A DNA stretch of 64,000 nt from Xanthomonas theicola (GTDB lineage Bacteria; Pseudomonadota; Gammaproteobacteria; Xanthomonadales; Xanthomonadaceae): the NCBI RefSeq assembly GCF_014236795.1, contig NZ_CP049017.1, positions 3,636,001 through 3,700,000 of the forward strand, in the 5' to 3' direction. Below the pieces are notes generated by a model. It searched no databases. It was not told where the DNA came from and was given only the letters and a program-made list of their open reading frames with translations. Below, in pieces: positions 53,789 through 62,725 of this stretch. Position numbers and translations under genes: made by a program. Each line of letters opens with the position of its first letter. Within the stretch, counting starts at the first letter, position 1.

Positions 53789-55201
53789 ATGAGATCGCTG
53801 CGCGGGCCGCTGCCGCGCGCCGCGGCGGCGGCCCCGGGGCTGGTCGGCGACGCGATGGCGCTGGCGGTGTCGGCGCTGAAGCTGGCCGACGTGGCCGTGG
53901 TGATCGGCAGCGGCCTGCTGGCCTATGCCCTGCGCGTGGGCCACGCGAGCTTGCCGGACGCCCCCCGCTACCCGTATGCGCTGCTCGCCGGCGCGCTGCT
54001 GACCCTGCTGGTGTTCTCGCAGTTGGCGCTGTACCGCAGCTGGCGCCTGGCGCTGCCGGCGATGATGCTGGGCCGGCTGCTGCTGGGCTGGAGCGTGGTC
54101 CTGGGCGTGCTGGCCTCGCTGAGTTTCCTCAGCAAGACCGGTCCCAGTTTTTCCCGGCTGTGGTTTGCATACTGGGCCGGGTTCGGCGTGCTCGGCCTGG
54201 TCGGCGTGCGCCTGGCCATGGACCGGCTGCTGCGTTGGCTGCACCGTCATGGCGTGGGCACGCGCCGGATCGTGCTGCTCGGGCCGCCGGAGCGCGTGGA
54301 GCAGGTCGGCATGCGGATCCGCCAGGGCCCGTGGTCCGGGCTGGAACTGGTGCCGGTGCCGGCGGCGATTCGTGGCGGCGACATCGCCGCGCTGCCGCCA
54401 TGGCTGCAGCGCCATGGCGTGGCCGAGGTCTGGCTGACCTGGCCGATGCGCGAGGAAGGGCTGATCCGCGAAAGCGTGCGCCAGCTCGGCGCCAGTTGCG
54501 TGGACGTCCGCTGGATCCCGGACATCTTCGCGTTCCGGACGATCCACCACGGCATGGCCGAGCTGGCCGGCGCGCCGTTGCTGGAACTGTCGGTACGCCC
54601 GCTGCCGCGCGCGGCGCGACTGCTGAAGGAAACCACCGACAAGCTGCTGGCCGGCCTGATCCTGCTGCTGTCCGGTCCGCTGCTGCTGGCGCTGGCGCTG
54701 GGGGTCCGGCTGTCCGGGCCCGGGCCGGTGCTGTTCCGGCAGCTGCGGCACGGCTGGGACGGGCAGCCGTTCGAGGTCTGGAAGTTCCGCAGCATGCACG
54801 TGCACGACGCCGCGTCCGCCGCGCCGCAGACCGCGCGCGGCGACCCTCGGGTCACCCGCTTCGGCGCCTTCATGCGCCGCACCAGCCTCGACGAGCTGCC
54901 GCAGTTCTTCAACGTGCTGCAGGGCCGCATGTCGATCGTCGGCCCGCGCCCGCATGCGCTCGCGCACCACGCGCAGTACCAGGACCTGATCCCGAACTAC
55001 CTGCAACGCCACCGGGTCAAGCCCGGCCTCACCGGCTGGGCCCAGGTCAACGGCCTGCGTGGCGAAATCGATACGCTGGAGAAAATGCGCAAGCGCGTCG
55101 AATACGACCTGCACTACATCCAGCACTGGTCGCTGTGGCTGGACCTGAGCATCATCGCGCAGACCGCCGCGATCGTGCTGTTCGACCGCGACGCCTACTG
55201 A
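53789..55201 (+). CDS. Undecaprenyl-phosphate hexose-1-phosphate transferase (GumD/WcaJ-type)
   Basis: Initiating enzyme that places a hexose-1-phosphate (glucose in characterised relatives) on undecaprenyl phosphate. 470 residues from ATG 53789; a GTG at 53720 would add 23. Four or five N-terminal TM helices are followed by a CoA-binding-like domain (HGVGTRRIVLLGPPERVEQV) and a re-entrant helix, then the catalytic PNPT-like C-terminal domain: VLFRQLRHGWDGQPFEVWKF, RSMHVHD, TRFGAFMRRTSLDELPQFFN, VLQGRMSIVGPRPHALAHHA and KPGLTGWAQVNGLRGEI. All catalytic basic and acidic residues are visible. The stop overlaps the next ATG (TGATG). Central gene of the EPS locus. Confidence 0.93.
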   Translation: MRSLRGPLPRAAAAAPGLVGDAMALAVSALKLADVAVVIGSGLLAYALRVGHASLPDAPRYPYALLAGALLTLLVFSQLALYRSWRLALPAMMLGRLLLGWSVVLGVLASLSFLSKTGPSFSRLWFAYWAGFGVLGLVGVRLAMDRLLRWLHRHGVGTRRIVLLGPPERVEQVGMRIRQGPWSGLELVPVPAAIRGGDIAALPPWLQRHGVAEVWLTWPMREEGLIRESVRQLGASCVDVRWIPDIFAFRTIHHGMAELAGAPLLELSVRPLPRAARLLKETTDKLLAGLILLLSGPLLLALALGVRLSGPGPVLFRQLRHGWDGQPFEVWKFRSMHVHDAASAAPQTARGDPRVTRFGAFMRRTSLDELPQFFNVLQGRMSIVGPRPHALAHHAQYQDLIPNYLQRHRVKPGLTGWAQVNGLRGEIDTLEKMRKRVEYDLHYIQHWSLWLDLSIIAQTAAIVLFDRDAY

Positions 55202-56346
55202 TGCCGAGCCAGGGGAGTCCGATTCCAATGCACATCAGCTACGTTCTCGGCACCCGCCCGGAAATCATCAAGCTGGCCTCGCTGATCGCCGCCAGCGTGC
55301 GCGAGGGGCTGCGCTTCTCGATCATCCACACCAACCAGCATTACGCCGAGACGATGGACCGCATCTTCTTCGACGAGTTGGGCCTGCCGCCGGCCGACCA
55401 CAACCTCGGCGTCGGCTCGGCCCCGCACGCCACGCAGATCGGGCGCATGCTGTGCGGCATCGAACCGGTGCTGGCGCGGACGCGGCCGGACGTGGTGGTG
55501 GTGCAGGGCGACACCAACAGCGCCCTGGCCGGCGCCATGGCCGCCAACAGGCTCGGCATCGCGGTGGCGCACGTGGAAGCGGGGCTGCGCAGCCGCGACC
55601 AGCGCATGCCGGAGGAGATCAACCGGGTGCTGATCGACCACCTCTCCGAACATCTGTTCTGCCCGACCGCGCTGCAGGCGCAGATCCTGCGCGAGGAAGG
55701 CCTGCCTGCGGCGAACATCCGCATCACCGGCAACACCGTCGCCGACGCGACGCTGGCGCATGCGCAGACCGCGCTGCGGCGCTCGGACATCCTGCAACGG
55801 CTGGGACTGCGCGCAGGCGGCTACCACCTGCTGACCTGCCATCGCCGCTCCAATACCGACGATCCGCAGCATTTCGCCGCGCTGATGCAGGCGGTGGCGG
55901 CGATTTCCGACGCCGCCGGCCGGCCGCTGGTGTTCCCGATGCATCCGCGCCTGGCCGCGCTGGGCGCCGCCGCCGCCGCCCGCCATCGCGCCCTGCGCGC
56001 GATCGGCCCGGTCGGTTATCTGGACATGCTGGCGCTGCAGCAGGGCGCGGCGCTGATCATGACCGACAGCGGCGGCATCCAGGAGGAAGCCTGCATCCTG
56101 CGGCGCAAATGCCTGGTGCTGCGCACCAATACCGAACGGCCGGAGACGCTGCAGGTCGGCGGCGCCGAACTGCCGCTGAGCCTGGACGAACGCGGCCTGC
56201 GCCGCGCCGCCGACCTGCTGCTCGCGCGCTCGGTGACCTGGCGCAACCCGTTCGGCGACGGGTACGCCTTCCGTAGCATTCTCGATGCGCTGTTGGCGAT
56301 GGAGGACCGGCGACAGGCGCCGCGCCTTCGCGTCCAGCACGTCTGA
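55201..56346 (+). CDS. wecB: UDP-GlcNAc 2-epimerase (non-hydrolysing)
   Basis: Makes UDP-ManNAc from UDP-GlcNAc. 381 residues from ATG 55201 (overlapping the previous stop), or 372 from the internal ATG 55228 (MHISYVLGTRPEIIKLASLI), which is the family start. Motifs are HTNQHYAETMDRIFFDELGL, VVVQGDTNSALAGAMAANRL, AHVEAGLRSRDQRMPEEINR, LLTCHRRSNTDDPQHF and the UDP-site IMTDSGGIQEEACILRRKCL. LRTNTERPETLQVGGAE closes the family pattern. The product would supply ManNAc for the WecG/TagA-type transferase encoded on the opposite arm, or be further oxidised to ManNAcA by a gene outside the window. Confidence 0.9.
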   Translation: MPSQGSPIPMHISYVLGTRPEIIKLASLIAASVREGLRFSIIHTNQHYAETMDRIFFDELGLPPADHNLGVGSAPHATQIGRMLCGIEPVLARTRPDVVVVQGDTNSALAGAMAANRLGIAVAHVEAGLRSRDQRMPEEINRVLIDHLSEHLFCPTALQAQILREEGLPAANIRITGNTVADATLAHAQTALRRSDILQRLGLRAGGYHLLTCHRRSNTDDPQHFAALMQAVAAISDAAGRPLVFPMHPRLAALGAAAAARHRALRAIGPVGYLDMLALQQGAALIMTDSGGIQEEACILRRKCLVLRTNTERPETLQVGGAELPLSLDERGLRRAADLLLARSVTWRNPFGDGYAFRSILDALLAMEDRRQAPRLRVQHV

Positions 56347-56360
56347 ACGGCGGCCCGGCG

Positions 56361-57035
56361 ATGGGACTGGCTGCGCAAGCCGACTACAACGACCCGGCAT
56401 CGCTCAGCGCGCGGCTGCGTGCGCGGCGGTTGCGCACGTTCCTGGAACTGGTGCGCGGCTGCCATCGCCGGCAGGGCCATTGCCGGGTGATCGACGTCGG
56501 CGGCACGCCCGCCTACTGGGCGCACGTCCCGCAGGCGTTCTTCGCGCACCATGCCTGCGAGGTGACGATCGTCAACCTGGAGCCGGATCCGGTATCGCCG
56601 CCATGCCCGCACCTGCACGTGCAGCGCGGCGACGGCTGTGCGCTGGCCTTCGCCGACGCTGCGTTCGACATCGCCCACTCCAACTCGGTGATCGAGCACG
56701 TCGGCGATGCGGCGCGCATGCAGGCCTTCGCCGGCGAGATCCAGCGGGTGGCGCCGCGGCATTACGTCCAGACCCCGAATTACTGGTTCCCGATCGAGCC
56801 GCACTACCTTGCGCCCGGGATCCAGTTCCTGCCCTCGGCCTGGCAGGCCGAGTTGCTGTACCGGATCCCCCTGGGCCGGATGGAACGGCCGCCCACGCGC
56901 GCGCAGGCGCGCCGCTTGGTGGACGAGATCCGGCTGCTGACCCGCCGCGACATGGCACGGCTGTTTCCGGACAGCGCGCTGACGAGCGAACGCTTCTGCG
57001 GACTCACCAAGTCGTGGATCGCGGTGCGTCGTTGA
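56361..57035 (+). CDS. Class I SAM methyltransferase of the EPS locus
   Basis: A 224-residue Methyltransf_11-like protein. SAM motif I is CRVIDVGGTPAYWAHVPQAF; the post-I acidic residue is in VTIVNLEPDP; motif IV/V is DIAHSNSVIEHVGDAARMQA, typical of sugar O-methyltransferases and ubiE-like enzymes. The N-terminal segment DPASLSARLRARRLRTFLEL is likely an acceptor lid. It starts 14 bp after wecB and overlaps the convergent O-antigen-ligase gene by 32 bp at the 3' ends. Probable role: methylation of a sugar or of the lipid-linked intermediate, inferred from its position. Confidence 0.85.
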   Translation: MGLAAQADYNDPASLSARLRARRLRTFLELVRGCHRRQGHCRVIDVGGTPAYWAHVPQAFFAHHACEVTIVNLEPDPVSPPCPHLHVQRGDGCALAFADAAFDIAHSNSVIEHVGDAARMQAFAGEIQRVAPRHYVQTPNYWFPIEPHYLAPGIQFLPSAWQAELLYRIPLGRMERPPTRAQARRLVDEIRLLTRRDMARLFPDSALTSERFCGLTKSWIAVRR

Positions 57036-58299
57036 GCCGGTGGCCGCCGTCGCCGCCGCTGGCATACAGCGAGGCCACGGCCAGCGCCGCGTGCAGCGCG
57101 AAGGGGTAGAACGGCAGGTAGGAATCGAACACGCCCAGGCCCAGCAGCAGCAGCAACCAGATCAGCGCCCAACCGCGCCCGGCGGCATCGCGCAACAGCG
57201 GCGCCCACAGCGCGTACAGCAGACCCAGGCCGGCCAGCAGGCCGCACAGCCCGGTCTCGGACAGCACCGCCAGCAGCAGGTTGTGCGCATGCAGTTCGCC
57301 GCGATCGAAACGCCCGCCGGTGTAGTCGGGCGCCAGGAACTGGAACACGCCGGCGCCCAGCCCGAACCAGGGGTGGCTGCGCCAGGCCTCGATCGCCCCC
57401 GCCCACAGGTAGGTGCGTCCCAGCGAGATCGCGGTCAGCGCGCTTTCGTGCACGGCGCTGGTCATCTCCGCGTAGCGCCGCCACAGCACGAAGCCGGCGG
57501 TCGCGGCCAGGCCCAGCAACGCCAGCCAGGATGCGTGGCGTCTGCCGCGCGCCGCGCCGCGCCGCGGCCAGGCCCACCAGACGATCAATCCGCCGACCGG
57601 CAACAGCGGGTTGCGGACCTGAGTCAGCGCCAGCGCCGCCACCGCGCCCAGCAGCGCCGCGATCAGCGCCACCTGGCCGAGGTCGCCGCGGCGGTACAGG
57701 CGCAGGACCAGGACCGCCACCACCACGGCGGTGGCGGCCAGGATCGCCGGATGGTCGTACATGCCCGAGATCCGCGGCAGGTACTTGAACGTGTCCTGCG
57801 CATGGAAGGCCAGCGACAGGCGCAGCGCCGGCGCCCACTGCCATTGCACCGCCACCCCGAGCGCCAGGTTGAGCCACAGCGCGATCGACGCCGCCAGCGT
57901 CGCCGCGCGCGGCCAGCGCGGGCACGCCACGGCCAGGTTGAGCAGCGCCCACAACGACAGCAAGGCGGTCGCGTAGCGCACCGCGAACTTGAACGCCAGC
58001 GCCGGATGGTCGGAGGCCAGCACCGAGGCCGCCAGCGCCGCCATGCAGGCCAGGATTGCCAGCAGCGGCCGGCGCAGGCGCGCCGGCACGCCATGCCGCC
58101 ACAGCGCCCACGCCGACACGCCCACCGCGAAACCGCGGATGGCCATCGATCCCAGCGACAGGCCGACGCCGAAGTAGCGGCCGGTCAGCACCACCTGTTG
58201 CAGGCAGAACAGCAGGTAGGCACCCAGGCACAGCACCACCAGCAGCGTCTGTGGCGGCCGCGCCGCGGCCGCGGCGGGCGAACCCGGCCGCGGGTTCAT
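57004..58299 (-). CDS. O-antigen ligase/polymerase-type membrane protein
   Basis: A 431-residue polytopic membrane protein with about 10-11 helices. It starts at ATG 58299 (MNPRPGSPAAAAARPPQTLL, overlapping the upstream gene's stop). The Wzy_C (O-antigen ligase) signature is GRTYLWAGAIEAWRSHPWFG followed by GLGAGVFQFLAPDYTG, and the conserved periplasmic-loop His is in ELHAHNLLLAVLSETGL. It joins polymer or repeat units in the periplasm. Together with the Wzy-like protein at 60153 the cluster has two such proteins, so one may be the polymerase and the other a ligase or surface-attachment enzyme. Last gene of the minus arm; it overlaps the convergent methyltransferase by 32 bp. Confidence 0.85.
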   Translation of the reverse strand: MNPRPGSPAAAAARPPQTLLVVLCLGAYLLFCLQQVVLTGRYFGVGLSLGSMAIRGFAVGVSAWALWRHGVPARLRRPLLAILACMAALAASVLASDHPALAFKFAVRYATALLSLWALLNLAVACPRWPRAATLAASIALWLNLALGVAVQWQWAPALRLSLAFHAQDTFKYLPRISGMYDHPAILAATAVVVAVLVLRLYRRGDLGQVALIAALLGAVAALALTQVRNPLLPVGGLIVWWAWPRRGAARGRRHASWLALLGLAATAGFVLWRRYAEMTSAVHESALTAISLGRTYLWAGAIEAWRSHPWFGLGAGVFQFLAPDYTGGRFDRGELHAHNLLLAVLSETGLCGLLAGLGLLYALWAPLLRDAAGRGWALIWLLLLLGLGVFDSYLPFYPFALHAALAVASLYASGGDGGHRLNDAPRSTTW

Positions 58300-59072
58300 C
58301 CGCGGGTCAACGCGCGCGCCCGGTAGCGCCGACTCAGCCGGGCGCGCAGCAACAGCAGCAAGTACAGGACATTGGTGCGCAGGTAGCGCCAGGCCAGGCG
58401 CCGCGGTTCCAGCGCCAGGCGAAACAGCCATTCCATGCCGAAGCGCTGCATCAGCCGCGGCGCGCGCGGCAACATGCCCGACAGCACGTCGAACGAACCG
58501 CCCACGCCCATCGCCAGCGCCACGCCCAGCTCGCGCCAGTGCCGCTGCAAGAACAGTTCCTTCTTCGGCGAACTGATGCCGACGAACAGATAGCGCGCCC
58601 CCGAGTCGCGGATCGCCGCGATCACCTGCGGCAGCTCGGCGTCGCCGAAATAGCCGTCGCGCGCGCCGACGATGCGCAATCCCGGCGACGCCGCGCGCAA
58701 GCGTTCGCCCGCGGCGGCCGCCACCGCGGACCGCGCGCCCAGCAGATAGACCCCGGCGCCGCAGTGCGCGGCCTGCGCGCACAGGTCCTGCATCAGGTCG
58801 ATGCCGGCGCGCCGCGGCGGCGGCTCCTGCTGCAGCCAGCGCAGGCCGATGCTGATGCCGCCGCCGTCGATATGCACCACCTCGGCCTGCTCCAGCGCCG
58901 CGCGCAGCGGCGGCTGCGCGCGCGCGTCGATCAGCTTGGCCACGTTCAGCCCTTCGATGCGCAGCGGCGCGCCGCCGTCCACCGCGTCCTGCGCGCGCCG
59001 CAGCAGTTGCCCGGGCGTCAGCAGATCCAGCGGGCAGTCGAGGAAACGCAGGCGGACGGCAGCGTCGGTCAA
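58296..59072 (-). CDS. WecG/TagA/CpsF-family (GT26) glycosyltransferase
   Basis: A 258-residue GT26 enzyme, the family of TagA/TarA and WecG (ManNAc or ManNAcA transferases) and of GumM. It starts at TTG 59072, because no ATG or GTG exists at the right place; the TTG overlaps the previous gene's stop as TTGA. Family motifs are NVAKLIDARAQPPLRAALEQ, DGGGISIGLRWLQQ (D at the active site), GARSAVAAAAGERLRAASPG, DGYFGDAELPQVIAAIRDSG and KKELFLQRHWRELGVALAMG with VGGSFDVLSG. The C-terminal basic and Trp-rich tail suits membrane-peripheral action. The ManNAc supplied by wecB would be a natural donor. Confidence 0.88.
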   Translation of the reverse strand: MTDAAVRLRFLDCPLDLLTPGQLLRRAQDAVDGGAPLRIEGLNVAKLIDARAQPPLRAALEQAEVVHIDGGGISIGLRWLQQEPPPRRAGIDLMQDLCAQAAHCGAGVYLLGARSAVAAAAGERLRAASPGLRIVGARDGYFGDAELPQVIAAIRDSGARYLFVGISSPKKELFLQRHWRELGVALAMGVGGSFDVLSGMLPRAPRLMQRFGMEWLFRLALEPRRLAWRYLRTNVLYLLLLLRARLSRRYRARALTRG

Positions 59073-60148
59073 GGTGCAGGCTTCTGTACGGCCAGCGCAT
59101 CGTACAGCGCGAGCACCCGCGGGCGCAGGCCTTCCCAGGTAAAGCCGGCGCGGACCAGCACGGCCACTTGCGGGGCGGGGCGGCGCTGCCGCTGGACCGC
59201 GATGCAGGCGACCAGCGCGGCGACGTCGCCCAGCGGATACAGCGCAGCGTGCAGACCGACCTCGGCCAGGATCGTGCGATTGCCGGGGATGTCGCTGGCG
59301 ACCACCGCGCAGCCGAGCAGCAGCATCTCGATCAGCACGGTCGGCATCCCCTCCACCGCCGACGGCAGCACGAACACATCCGCGGCCGCCGCCATCGCCG
59401 CCGCCTCGGCATCGGCGACGAATCCGTGGAAGCGCACGCGCGCGGCGACGCCGTGCGCAACCGCGAACGCCTCCAGCCGCGCGCGGTCCGGACCGCGCCC
59501 GACCACGTGCAGCACCGCCTGCTCCATGCCCGGCCCGGCCAGGGCCGCGATCGCATCGTGCAGGCGCTTGACCGCATCCAGCCGTCCCAGCGACAACAGC
59601 GCCGGCGCGCCGGCCAGGCGCGGCGCGGCGGCAGGCGCTGCGGGCAGCTCGGCCGCGAGCACCGCATTGGGCAGCAGCAGCGGGTGCGCGGCCGGCATGC
59701 CGCGCCGTTGCAGATAGTCCTGCCAGTATGCCGACAGCAGCACCACGCGATCGGCGCCGCGCAGCAGCGCACGTTCGATCAGCCGGTCCCAGCCCCATTT
59801 GCGCAGGCGCTTGCCCAGGCCGGCATCGTCGTCGTAGTAGCAGTGCGGCGTGTAGACCACGCGCTTGCCGCGCAGCCGCGCCAACGCCGCGGCGAGCGCG
59901 GCGAGCGGGGTGCGCGCGCCATGCACGTGCACGACGTCGGCCCAGCCGATCTGCGGCCACAGCCGCAACGCGCCGGCGCGCACCACCGTATAACCGTGCC
60001 GCGCCGCCTGCACCTGGGCCAGCGGCGCGGCCACGCGCAACGCATGCCCTGCCTGCGCCGCCAGCGTGGCCGCGCCGTGGATATGGCGGCCGACGCCGCC
60101 GCCGCCGGCGTGCGGCGCGAAATCCTTGTAGACGTGCAGGATGCGCAC
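59069..60148 (-). CDS. GT4 glycosyltransferase
   Basis: A 359-residue GT-B enzyme started at GTG 60148 (MRILHVYKDFAPHAGGGGVG with the Gly-rich acceptor loop). The acceptor half has WADVVHVHGARTPLAALAAA; the donor half has LLSLGRLDAVKRLHDAIAAL, VVGRGPDRARLEAFAVAHGV, and an E-x7-E motif in PSAVEGMPTVLIEMLLLGCA. It continues VVASDIPGNRTILAEVG, so nucleotide-sugar binding is intact. It starts 5 bp after the stop of the Wzy-like gene and overlaps the GT26 gene by 4 bp. Probable role: adding one sugar of the repeat unit. Confidence 0.87.
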   Translation of the reverse strand: MRILHVYKDFAPHAGGGGVGRHIHGAATLAAQAGHALRVAAPLAQVQAARHGYTVVRAGALRLWPQIGWADVVHVHGARTPLAALAAALARLRGKRVVYTPHCYYDDDAGLGKRLRKWGWDRLIERALLRGADRVVLLSAYWQDYLQRRGMPAAHPLLLPNAVLAAELPAAPAAAPRLAGAPALLSLGRLDAVKRLHDAIAALAGPGMEQAVLHVVGRGPDRARLEAFAVAHGVAARVRFHGFVADAEAAAMAAAADVFVLPSAVEGMPTVLIEMLLLGCAVVASDIPGNRTILAEVGLHAALYPLGDVAALVACIAVQRQRRPAPQVAVLVRAGFTWEGLRPRVLALYDALAVQKPAP

Positions 60149-60152
60149 CGGC

Positions 60153-61469
60153 TCAGCCCTGCGCCGCGGCCGGCGCGCAGGCCGTGGCCGCGGCGCCGGC
60201 GGGCAGGCGCCGCGGCAGCTCCCGGCAGTGGCGCAGCACCCCGCCGAGCAACAGCCAGAATCCGCCGGCGCCGGACACGGTCAGCGCGTTGTCCGAGGAC
60301 ACCAGCGTGGTCGCCATCCCGCACAGCAGCCAGAAGGTCGCCAGCGCCAGGGGATCGCCGTGCGCGCGGTGCGCCTGCCACAACATGCGCAGGCAGCCGC
60401 CGACGAAGGCCAGGAACAACAGCGCGGCCGGCAGCCCCATCTGGTAGGCGATGCTGAACAGCGCGCCCTCGCCGCCCCCCAGGTCGGTCAGCGACTGGCG
60501 CGCGGCGACGGCGCCCTGGCGGCCCAGCCCGCCGCCGAACAGCAGCACCTGGTGCAGGTCGGCCAGATTGCGCTGCAGCGCCCACCAGTGGCCGATGGTG
60601 GAACCGTCGCGGAAGTTCACCGAGATCACCACGATGCCGTAGGACGCGCAGGCGATCGCGAGCAGCGCGGCGCAGGCCAGCAGCCCCCGCGCCGCGGCCG
60701 AGCGGACCAGCCCGCGCGAGGTCAGCAGATAGCCGAGCACGGCGACGCTGCCGGCCAGCATCGCGCCACGGGTGCCCGACATCCAGATGCCGACGAACAG
60801 ACCGGCGCAGGCCAGCAGCGCGCGCCAGGGCCGGCGCCGCTGCCACAGGCCGAGCGCGACTAGCGCCGCGGTGAACAGGAACTGGCCCTGCGCCAGCGGC
60901 GCGGCGAGCAGGCCCGCGGCGCGGCGCGCATAGCGCTCGCCGCCGAAGAAGTTCCACGGCAGGCCGGTGTCAGGATCGGTGTCCTTCGGCAGCACGCCCT
61001 TGACCTCGGCCAGGTAGTCCGGCAGGCGCACGCCACGCACCCAGAATTCGGTATGCGCAATGTCCCACACGCCGAACAGCGCACTGGCCACGCCCAGCCA
61101 CAACAGCCAGCGCGCCGCGCGGCGGCAGTCCTGCGGATGCGGCATGGATCCGTAGCCGACCAGCAGGAACAGCATCGGCAGCACCAGAACGCCGAACGAC
61201 CCCAGCACCACGCCGCCCGGCAGGCCGTACGCATAGCCTACCGGCGCATAGGCCGCCGCGATCGCGCCGAACGCCAGGATCGCCAGCAGCAACCCGCGCG
61301 GCATGCGCACCGTCGGCAGGCACAGCGCCGCGCCCGCCAGCACGTATCCATCGCGCAATGGGCGCAGCAGCGCGGCGGCGGGCCAGGCGCCGCCGGCATA
61401 CAGCCAGGCCGCCAGCAGATCGCCCATGTGCACCCACAGGATCAGCAGCAGCAGGTACGCGCGCTTCAT
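60153..61469 (-). CDS. Wzy-like polysaccharide polymerase
   Basis: A 438-residue polytopic protein with about 12 predicted helices. N-terminus MKRAYLLLLILWVHMGDLLA. A large periplasmic loop lies between helices near residues 150-200 (GVRLPDYLAEVKGVLPKDTD, GGERYARRAAGLLAAPLAQG). Wzy-type landmarks are ICVGIWMSGTRGAMLAG-like MSGTRGAM, and VLLFGGGLGRQGAVAARQSL with DLGGGEGALFSIAYQMG. Sequence conservation of Wzy is poor, so the call rests on topology, loop pattern and cluster position. It overlaps the upstream gene by 4 bp (start 61469, stop of the next at 61466). It may be the real polymerase, with the 57004 protein as ligase. Confidence 0.8.
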   Translation of the reverse strand: MKRAYLLLLILWVHMGDLLAAWLYAGGAWPAAALLRPLRDGYVLAGAALCLPTVRMPRGLLLAILAFGAIAAAYAPVGYAYGLPGGVVLGSFGVLVLPMLFLLVGYGSMPHPQDCRRAARWLLWLGVASALFGVWDIAHTEFWVRGVRLPDYLAEVKGVLPKDTDPDTGLPWNFFGGERYARRAAGLLAAPLAQGQFLFTAALVALGLWQRRRPWRALLACAGLFVGIWMSGTRGAMLAGSVAVLGYLLTSRGLVRSAAARGLLACAALLAIACASYGIVVISVNFRDGSTIGHWWALQRNLADLHQVLLFGGGLGRQGAVAARQSLTDLGGGEGALFSIAYQMGLPAALLFLAFVGGCLRMLWQAHRAHGDPLALATFWLLCGMATTLVSSDNALTVSGAGGFWLLLGGVLRHCRELPRRLPAGAAATACAPAAAQG

Positions 61470-62725
61470 GCGCCGCCGCCCAGGCGCTGCGGCCACTGTG
61501 CATCGGCGGCGAAGCTGCGCTGCAGCCAGCCGCGCTGGCGCTGCTGGAAAGCCTGCCGCGCGCGGACGTCCTGGCGCAACGCAAGGAGCAGTGCGCCCAG
61601 TTCCGCCGCATCGGCGACCTGCCGCGGCGGACGGCCGATGGCGAGCGCGTCCGCCGACGCCGCGGCCGGCCACGCCATGCCGATGACGTAGTGACCGCGG
61701 CAGGCGGCCTGCAGCAGCGCGGTGGAACAGAACCCGACCACCAGCGCCGGCGCCTCCTCGGTATCGAGCAACGGATGCGGCGGCGTCCGGCACAAGGCCG
61801 CCAGTGGGGTTCCGGCATACGGATGGCCGCCGCGCGCTTCTTCCGGATGCAGCAGGATGCGCAGCGCGATCCCGGCGAGGCGCATTCGCGCCAGGGCCTG
61901 CGCCAGCGCCAGGAAATCCGCCGCCAGCGCGCGGCCATAGATCGGCGTATGCGTCTGCGACAGCAGATACAGCACGGTGGGCGCGGTGGCGGTGGCCGCC
62001 TCGGCCAGGGGCCGGGCCGGGCCGTAGCCGATCGCCGCGGGCGCCACGCCGCGCCCGGCGTAGGCCCGCGCGCTGCTCTCTCCCCACAACAGATGGCGCT
62101 GCGCGCGCACCGGGAAGAACTCGTCGGTCGGCAGGCCGTGCTGCACGCAGACGCTGCGCCAGCGCTCGCCGGCGGCCTGCAACGCGGCCACTGCATACAG
62201 GTCGACATCGTTGTGCAGCAGCAGCGCCGCGCCTGGCGCGGCCGAGCGCAGCGTGCGCGCCCAGGCGCCGCGCCACAGGCGTTGCCGGAACACGCAGCAG
62301 CGCACCAGCCAGAGCGGCGCGACGTGTGCGCGGCCGGCGCCGCGCGGCAAGCGCCACGCGCCCAGCGCGTGGCGCCAGGCCGCGGCCGCCGGCCGCGCAG
62401 GCAGTTCGCCGGCGACCTGGCCGCGCAGGCGCGGATGGATCAGCACGCTGCAGGCGATGCCGCGCCGCGTCAGGTCCGCCACGCAGGGCGCCAGCGCACC
62501 CCAGCCGTTGCTGCCCGGCAAGGTCGCCAGCGCCGCCCACCCGGCGAGCGGCGGCGAGCGGCGCGGCAGCCGCCAACACAGCCAGGCATCGCGCAACGCG
62601 GCGAGCGCCGCGCGCAGGCCGGCGCTGCGCCCGCGCCGCGCCAGGAAGTAGACCTCGTGGCGTGCCGCCGCGGCCTCCTCGCCGTACTGCGCCAGCAGCG
62701 CCTGCTGGAACTCAGGGAAGCGCAT
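61466..62725 (-). CDS. Unidentified EPS-locus protein, possible GT-B-type sugar transferase
   Basis: A 419-residue soluble protein without signal peptide. I do not recognise the family with certainty. It carries GWAALATLPGSNGWGALAPC near residue 62, LLLHNDVDLYAVAALQAAGE near 170, VCVQHGLPTDEFFPVRAQRH, LLWGESSARAYAGRGVAPAA and GFCSTALLQAACRGHYVIGM. The HGLP...WG...A...S pattern resembles capsule polymer transferases (sialyl-/CDP-glycerol-type GT-B folds, which have an HG and a late SS/ST pair). If so, it would use a CMP- or CDP-activated donor. Its 5' end overlaps the methyltransferase gene by 14 bp, and its 3' end overlaps the Wzy-like gene by 4 bp, so it belongs to the operon. Confidence 0.65.
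   Translation of the reverse strand: MRFPEFQQALLAQYGEEAAAARHEVYFLARRGRSAGLRAALAALRDAWLCWRLPRRSPPLAGWAALATLPGSNGWGALAPCVADLTRRGIACSVLIHPRLRGQVAGELPARPAAAAWRHALGAWRLPRGAGRAHVAPLWLVRCCVFRQRLWRGAWARTLRSAAPGAALLLHNDVDLYAVAALQAAGERWRSVCVQHGLPTDEFFPVRAQRHLLWGESSARAYAGRGVAPAAIGYGPARPLAEAATATAPTVLYLLSQTHTPIYGRALAADFLALAQALARMRLAGIALRILLHPEEARGGHPYAGTPLAALCRTPPHPLLDTEEAPALVVGFCSTALLQAACRGHYVIGMAWPAAASADALAIGRPPRQVADAAELGALLLALRQDVRARQAFQQRQRGWLQRSFAADAQWPQRLGGGA

Noticed and set aside
53618..55228. Minus-strand open frame of 536 codons opposite the hexose-phosphate transferase
   Set aside because: Antisense shadow; His/Gln/Arg-rich pattern typical of reverse frames in high-GC DNA.
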